A stretch of 64,000 nt of DNA. Origin: Roseateles_B sp041913905. Lineage in GTDB: Bacteria > Pseudomonadota > Gammaproteobacteria > Burkholderiales > Burkholderiaceae_C. The stretch covers positions 62,001 through 126,000 of the forward strand of contig JAYSEK010000005.1 of NCBI GenBank assembly GCA_041913905.1, written 5' to 3'. The notes beneath the pieces were generated by a model that was not told the DNA's origin, made no database searches, and worked only from the letters and a program-made list of their open reading frames with translations. Position numbers and translations under genes: made by a program. Positions 61,824 to 64,000 of this stretch are shown piece by piece; the stretch's first letter is position 1, and every line of letters begins with the position of its first letter.

Positions 61824-62516
61824 TCAAGTCGCGGCGGCCGGCGCGCGCAGATCCTGCAGCCATTCGCCCGCAGCGCGGGCCTCGTCTTCATGGGCCGGGT
61901 CACGCCAGGGTTCCTGCAGCGCGGCCTGGTACCACTCGCGCATGGGGGGCAGGTCCAGCAGGCGCTGCGCGTAGGCCTGCGCCGTGGGCGAAAGCGTCGG
62001 CGAATAGGACTGCACCCGCAGTGCCACCGGGGCAAAGAAGGCGTCGACCGCCGTGAAGGCCGGCCCCGCCAGGAAGGGGCCACCGAAGCGCTGCAGGCCT
62101 TCGCACCACAGCGCGTCCGTGCGCGCCCATTCGGCCAGCAGTCCCGGGCTCCAGTCCCGGACCTTCACCCGCAGCCCGCAGTTCATGGTGCAGACGTCGC
62201 GGATGCGGCCAAAGCCCGCATGCATCTCCGCGCTGGCGCTGCGCGCCCAGGCGCGGGCTTCGCGCGTGGCGGGCCAGACCTGCGCATTCGACTCGGCCAG
62301 GTACTCGACGATGGCCAGCGAATCCCAGACGACCAGATCGCCGTCTTCCAGGCAGGGTACCCGCCCACTGGGGGTGAGGCCCGCGTAGGCGAGCCCGGCG
62401 GCAGGCGGCGCGAAAGGCAGCAGCCGTTCTTCGAAGGGCAGGCCCAGCATGCGCAGCAGCAGCCAGGGGCGCAGGGACCAGGACGAGTAGTTCTTGTTGG
62501 CAATGGTGAGTCGCAT
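61824..62516 (-). CDS. Glutathione S-transferase family protein
   Basis: This 230-aa GST has a thioredoxin-like N-terminal domain (LTIANKNYSSWSLRPWLLLRMLG, with the Ser/Ser-Trp active-site region of zeta/beta-type proteins; cis-Pro in GRVPCLEDGDLVVWDSLAIVEYL) and an all-helical C-terminal domain (about residues 85-225). It likely binds glutathione for detoxification; the substrate is unknown. The ATG at 62516 is chosen because upstream codons add a non-homologous tail. It lies 47 bp after arfB on the same strand. Confidence 0.92.
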   Translation of the reverse strand: MRLTIANKNYSSWSLRPWLLLRMLGLPFEERLLPFAPPAAGLAYAGLTPSGRVPCLEDGDLVVWDSLAIVEYLAESNAQVWPATREARAWARSASAEMHAGFGRIRDVCTMNCGLRVKVRDWSPGLLAEWARTDALWCEGLQRFGGPFLAGPAFTAVDAFFAPVALRVQSYSPTLSPTAQAYAQRLLDLPPMREWYQAALQEPWRDPAHEDEARAAGEWLQDLRAPAAAT

Positions 62517-62563
62517 GGGCTGTCTTCCTGAAGGGTTCTGAAGGGTTCGTCCGCAGGTTGCGG

Positions 62564-62962
62564 TCACTCGCTGACCCGGCCGCGCAAGGCCTTGATGCCG
62601 GAACGCTGGCTCTTGGCCTCCAGGCGCCGGCGCTTGGAGGCGCGCGTGGGTTGGGTGGCGCGGCGCACGGCCGGCACATGGCTCGCGGCATCGACCAGGG
62701 CCTGCAGCCGCGCCAGGGCCTCGGCCTTGTTGCGCTCCTGGCTGCGTTCGGTCTGCGCCTTGATCACGATGACGCCGTCCTGGTTCAGTCGCCGGTCCGC
62801 CATGGCGAGCAGGCGGTCCTTCAACCAGTCCGGCAAGGCCGAGGCCGCCACGTCGAAGCGCAGCTGCACGGCGCTGGAGACCTTGTTGACGTTCTGGCCG
62901 CCTGGGCCCTGGGCGCGCAGGGCGGTGAACTCCACCTGGTCCTGGGTGATGCGGGGGGGCAT
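62564..62962 (-). CDS. arfB: Alternative ribosome-rescue factor ArfB (peptidyl-tRNA hydrolase)
   Basis: This 132-aa protein has the class I release-factor GGQ motif in ALRAQGPGGQNVNKVSSAVQLRFD and a Lys/Arg-rich C-terminal tail (RRATQPTRASKRRRLEAKSQRSGIKALRG) that enters the mRNA channel of stalled ribosomes. Length and layout match ArfB/YaeJ. It hydrolyses peptidyl-tRNA on ribosomes without a stop codon. It is read together with the GST gene. Confidence 0.95.
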   Translation of the reverse strand: MPPRITQDQVEFTALRAQGPGGQNVNKVSSAVQLRFDVAASALPDWLKDRLLAMADRRLNQDGVIVIKAQTERSQERNKAEALARLQALVDAASHVPAVRRATQPTRASKRRRLEAKSQRSGIKALRGRVSE

Positions 62963-63137
62963 TGGGTGCGGGGCGGTTCGGGTCGAGGCAGGGCCCTGCC
63001 TTCGATGGTCCAGGAAATGGGAGGACGCAGCATAACCCTTCGTCGGCGGGCCTCCATGGGTCAGGGTCGCTCGGCCTGCGACCGCTGGACCGCTGGACCG
63101 CTGGCTATGATCCCGCCATCGTCAACGAAAGCCGCTC

Positions 63138-63596
63138 ATGTCATCCATCGAGATTCACCTTGGCCACGCCCCCTTCACGCTCGGCGCCAGCCGCGACCAG
63201 TTGCGTGCCACGGCGGGCACACCGGACTCCCTGGAAACCTTGCCGGCCGAGGATGGGCAAGAGGCGATGGAGCACTGGTACTACGCCGAGCAGGGCGTGG
63301 GCGCCTCTTTCTTTGAGGCGGATGGTTGGCGCCTGGGCGAACTCGAGTTTTCCGATGGACGCTGGACTCTGGGGGAGGAAGCCGTGATCGGCTGCCCGGT
63401 GGATCGGCTGCCAGGTCTGGTGAAGGGCTTGAAGCTCGGTCGACTCAAGGGTGCGCAAGCGGTGGAGGGCGGCGGGCGCTGCCATGAATGCCCGGATGCG
63501 GGCGTGGCCTTCTGGGAGGCGGGCGGCGTGATTGCGAGCTTCAGCATCTTTCCGGCGTATGAGGATGATGGTGAAACCGTCCGGTGGCCGGAGTGA
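63138..63596 (+). CDS. Hypothetical protein
   Basis: This 152-aa soluble protein has no signal or membrane segment. The first half looks like a duplicated beta-alpha unit (FTLGASRDQLRATAG; WTLGEEAVIGCPVDRLPGLVKGL), followed by a CHEC Cys pair and a beta-rich end (GVAFWEAGGVIASFSIF). This resembles proteins with a SMI1/KNR4- or DUF-type fold only vaguely. I do not recognise it. Confidence 0.6.
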   Translation: MSSIEIHLGHAPFTLGASRDQLRATAGTPDSLETLPAEDGQEAMEHWYYAEQGVGASFFEADGWRLGELEFSDGRWTLGEEAVIGCPVDRLPGLVKGLKLGRLKGAQAVEGGGRCHECPDAGVAFWEAGGVIASFSIFPAYEDDGETVRWPE

Positions 63597-63662
63597 TGTG
63601 AGCCCCTCGCCCAGACTCGCCCCGCTGGACGCGGGCGAGGCTGGGCGGTCCCCCGAGGGGAC

Positions 63663-64000
63663 GGCAATGCTTGCGGCATCGAGCCGCAAGCATTGCCAGG
63701 CGGGCCGGCTTGGGGCGGCCCGGCGCTCGGCCCATGGGGGCTGGCGCCCCTTGCCCCCGCTCTGGATGGCATTGATTGCGGCGTTGAGCCGCGATCAATG
63801 CCGTGGGGCGGGCCGGCGCTCGGGCTGTTGGGGCTGGCGCCCCTTGCCCCCTCTGGGTGGCATTGATTGCGGCGTTGAGGTGCAATCAATGCCGTGGGGC
63901 GGGTCGGCGCTCGGGCTGTTGGGGTTGGCGCTCCTTGCACCCTCTGGGTGGCATTGATTGCGGCGTTGAGGTGCAATCAATGCCGTGGGGCGGGCTTGTC
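63663..64000. repeat. Tandem 91-bp hairpin repeats
   Basis: Units beginning with GGCATTGATTGC start at 63768, 63859 and 63950 (period 91 bp, the last cut by the window edge). A diverged first unit starts at 63663. Each contains a stem-loop: GGCAATGCTTGCGGC/GCCGCAAGCATTGCC (63663 unit, perfect 15 bp), GGCATTGATTGCGGC/GCCGCGATCAATGCC (63768) and GGCATTGATTGC/GCAATCAATGCC (63859 and 63950). The stems differ between units but stay paired. No gene is supported from 63600 on. Confidence 0.85.

Noticed and set aside
63663..64000. CRISPR array
   Set aside because: The whole 91-bp unit is repeated, including what would be spacers, so there are no unique spacers.

Overview
The window is high-GC DNA from a betaproteobacterium. 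Gene order and content point to the Burkholderiales, most likely a Roseateles/Mitsuaria/Rubrivivax-like genus: fkpB-ispH, a glucokinase fused to an RpiR regulator, a Xanthomonas/Caulobacter-type TonB-dependent receptor, and a kynurenine-anthranilyl-CoA cluster. This placement is inferred from content; no 16S gene is present.

Layout. 1-6.1 kb is core chromosome: the end of a truncated haemoglobin gene, a TonB-family gene with a partial duplicate of its 3' end, smr and radC, fkpB-ispH, and serS. A tRNA-Ser(CGA) gene at 6112-6202 is the insertion site of a 19.2 kb integrative mobilizable element. The element is bounded by a perfect 59-bp direct repeat of the tRNA 3' end (6144-6202 and 25344-25402). 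It carries two small DNA-binding-type proteins, a lambda O-like initiator gene with iterons inside its own reading frame, a probable oriT, and a MobC/relaxase/MobB operon with ColE1-style nested genes. After these come a strongly folded noncoding segment, several small proteins, and a secreted cargo: a Cys-rich repeat protein, a CAP-domain lipoprotein, and an RHS toxin split into two separately exported polypeptides with a four-helix candidate immunity protein. A tyrosine integrase lies next to the right attachment site.

25.7-34.4 kb returns to chromosome: a LytS/LytTR two-component system, aminopeptidase P, an alpha/beta hydrolase, and the kynBUA operon (tryptophan to anthranilate). Divergent from kynB, 34.6-48.1 kb is one long cluster for the CoA-dependent aerobic breakdown of anthranilate: 2-aminobenzoyl-CoA monooxygenase/reductase, SDR, MarR regulator, enoyl-CoA hydratase, acyl-CoA dehydrogenase, 2-aminobenzoate-CoA ligase, a complete Liv-type ABC importer, a thioesterase and a RidA-type deaminase. 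gcdH with a divergent LysR regulator (48.2-50.5 kb) completes the route toward central metabolism.

50.5-64 kb holds a DUF2520 oxidoreductase, a secreted Ala/Pro-repeat protein, and a sugar locus (glucokinase-RpiR fusion, a second divergent glucokinase, and a TonB-dependent receptor) with similar palindromes in its intergenic regions. Housekeeping and unknown genes follow, including an SRPBCC protein, a prolyl iminopeptidase-like lipoprotein, DUF488, a GST and arfB. The window ends in a tandem array of 91-bp hairpin repeats.
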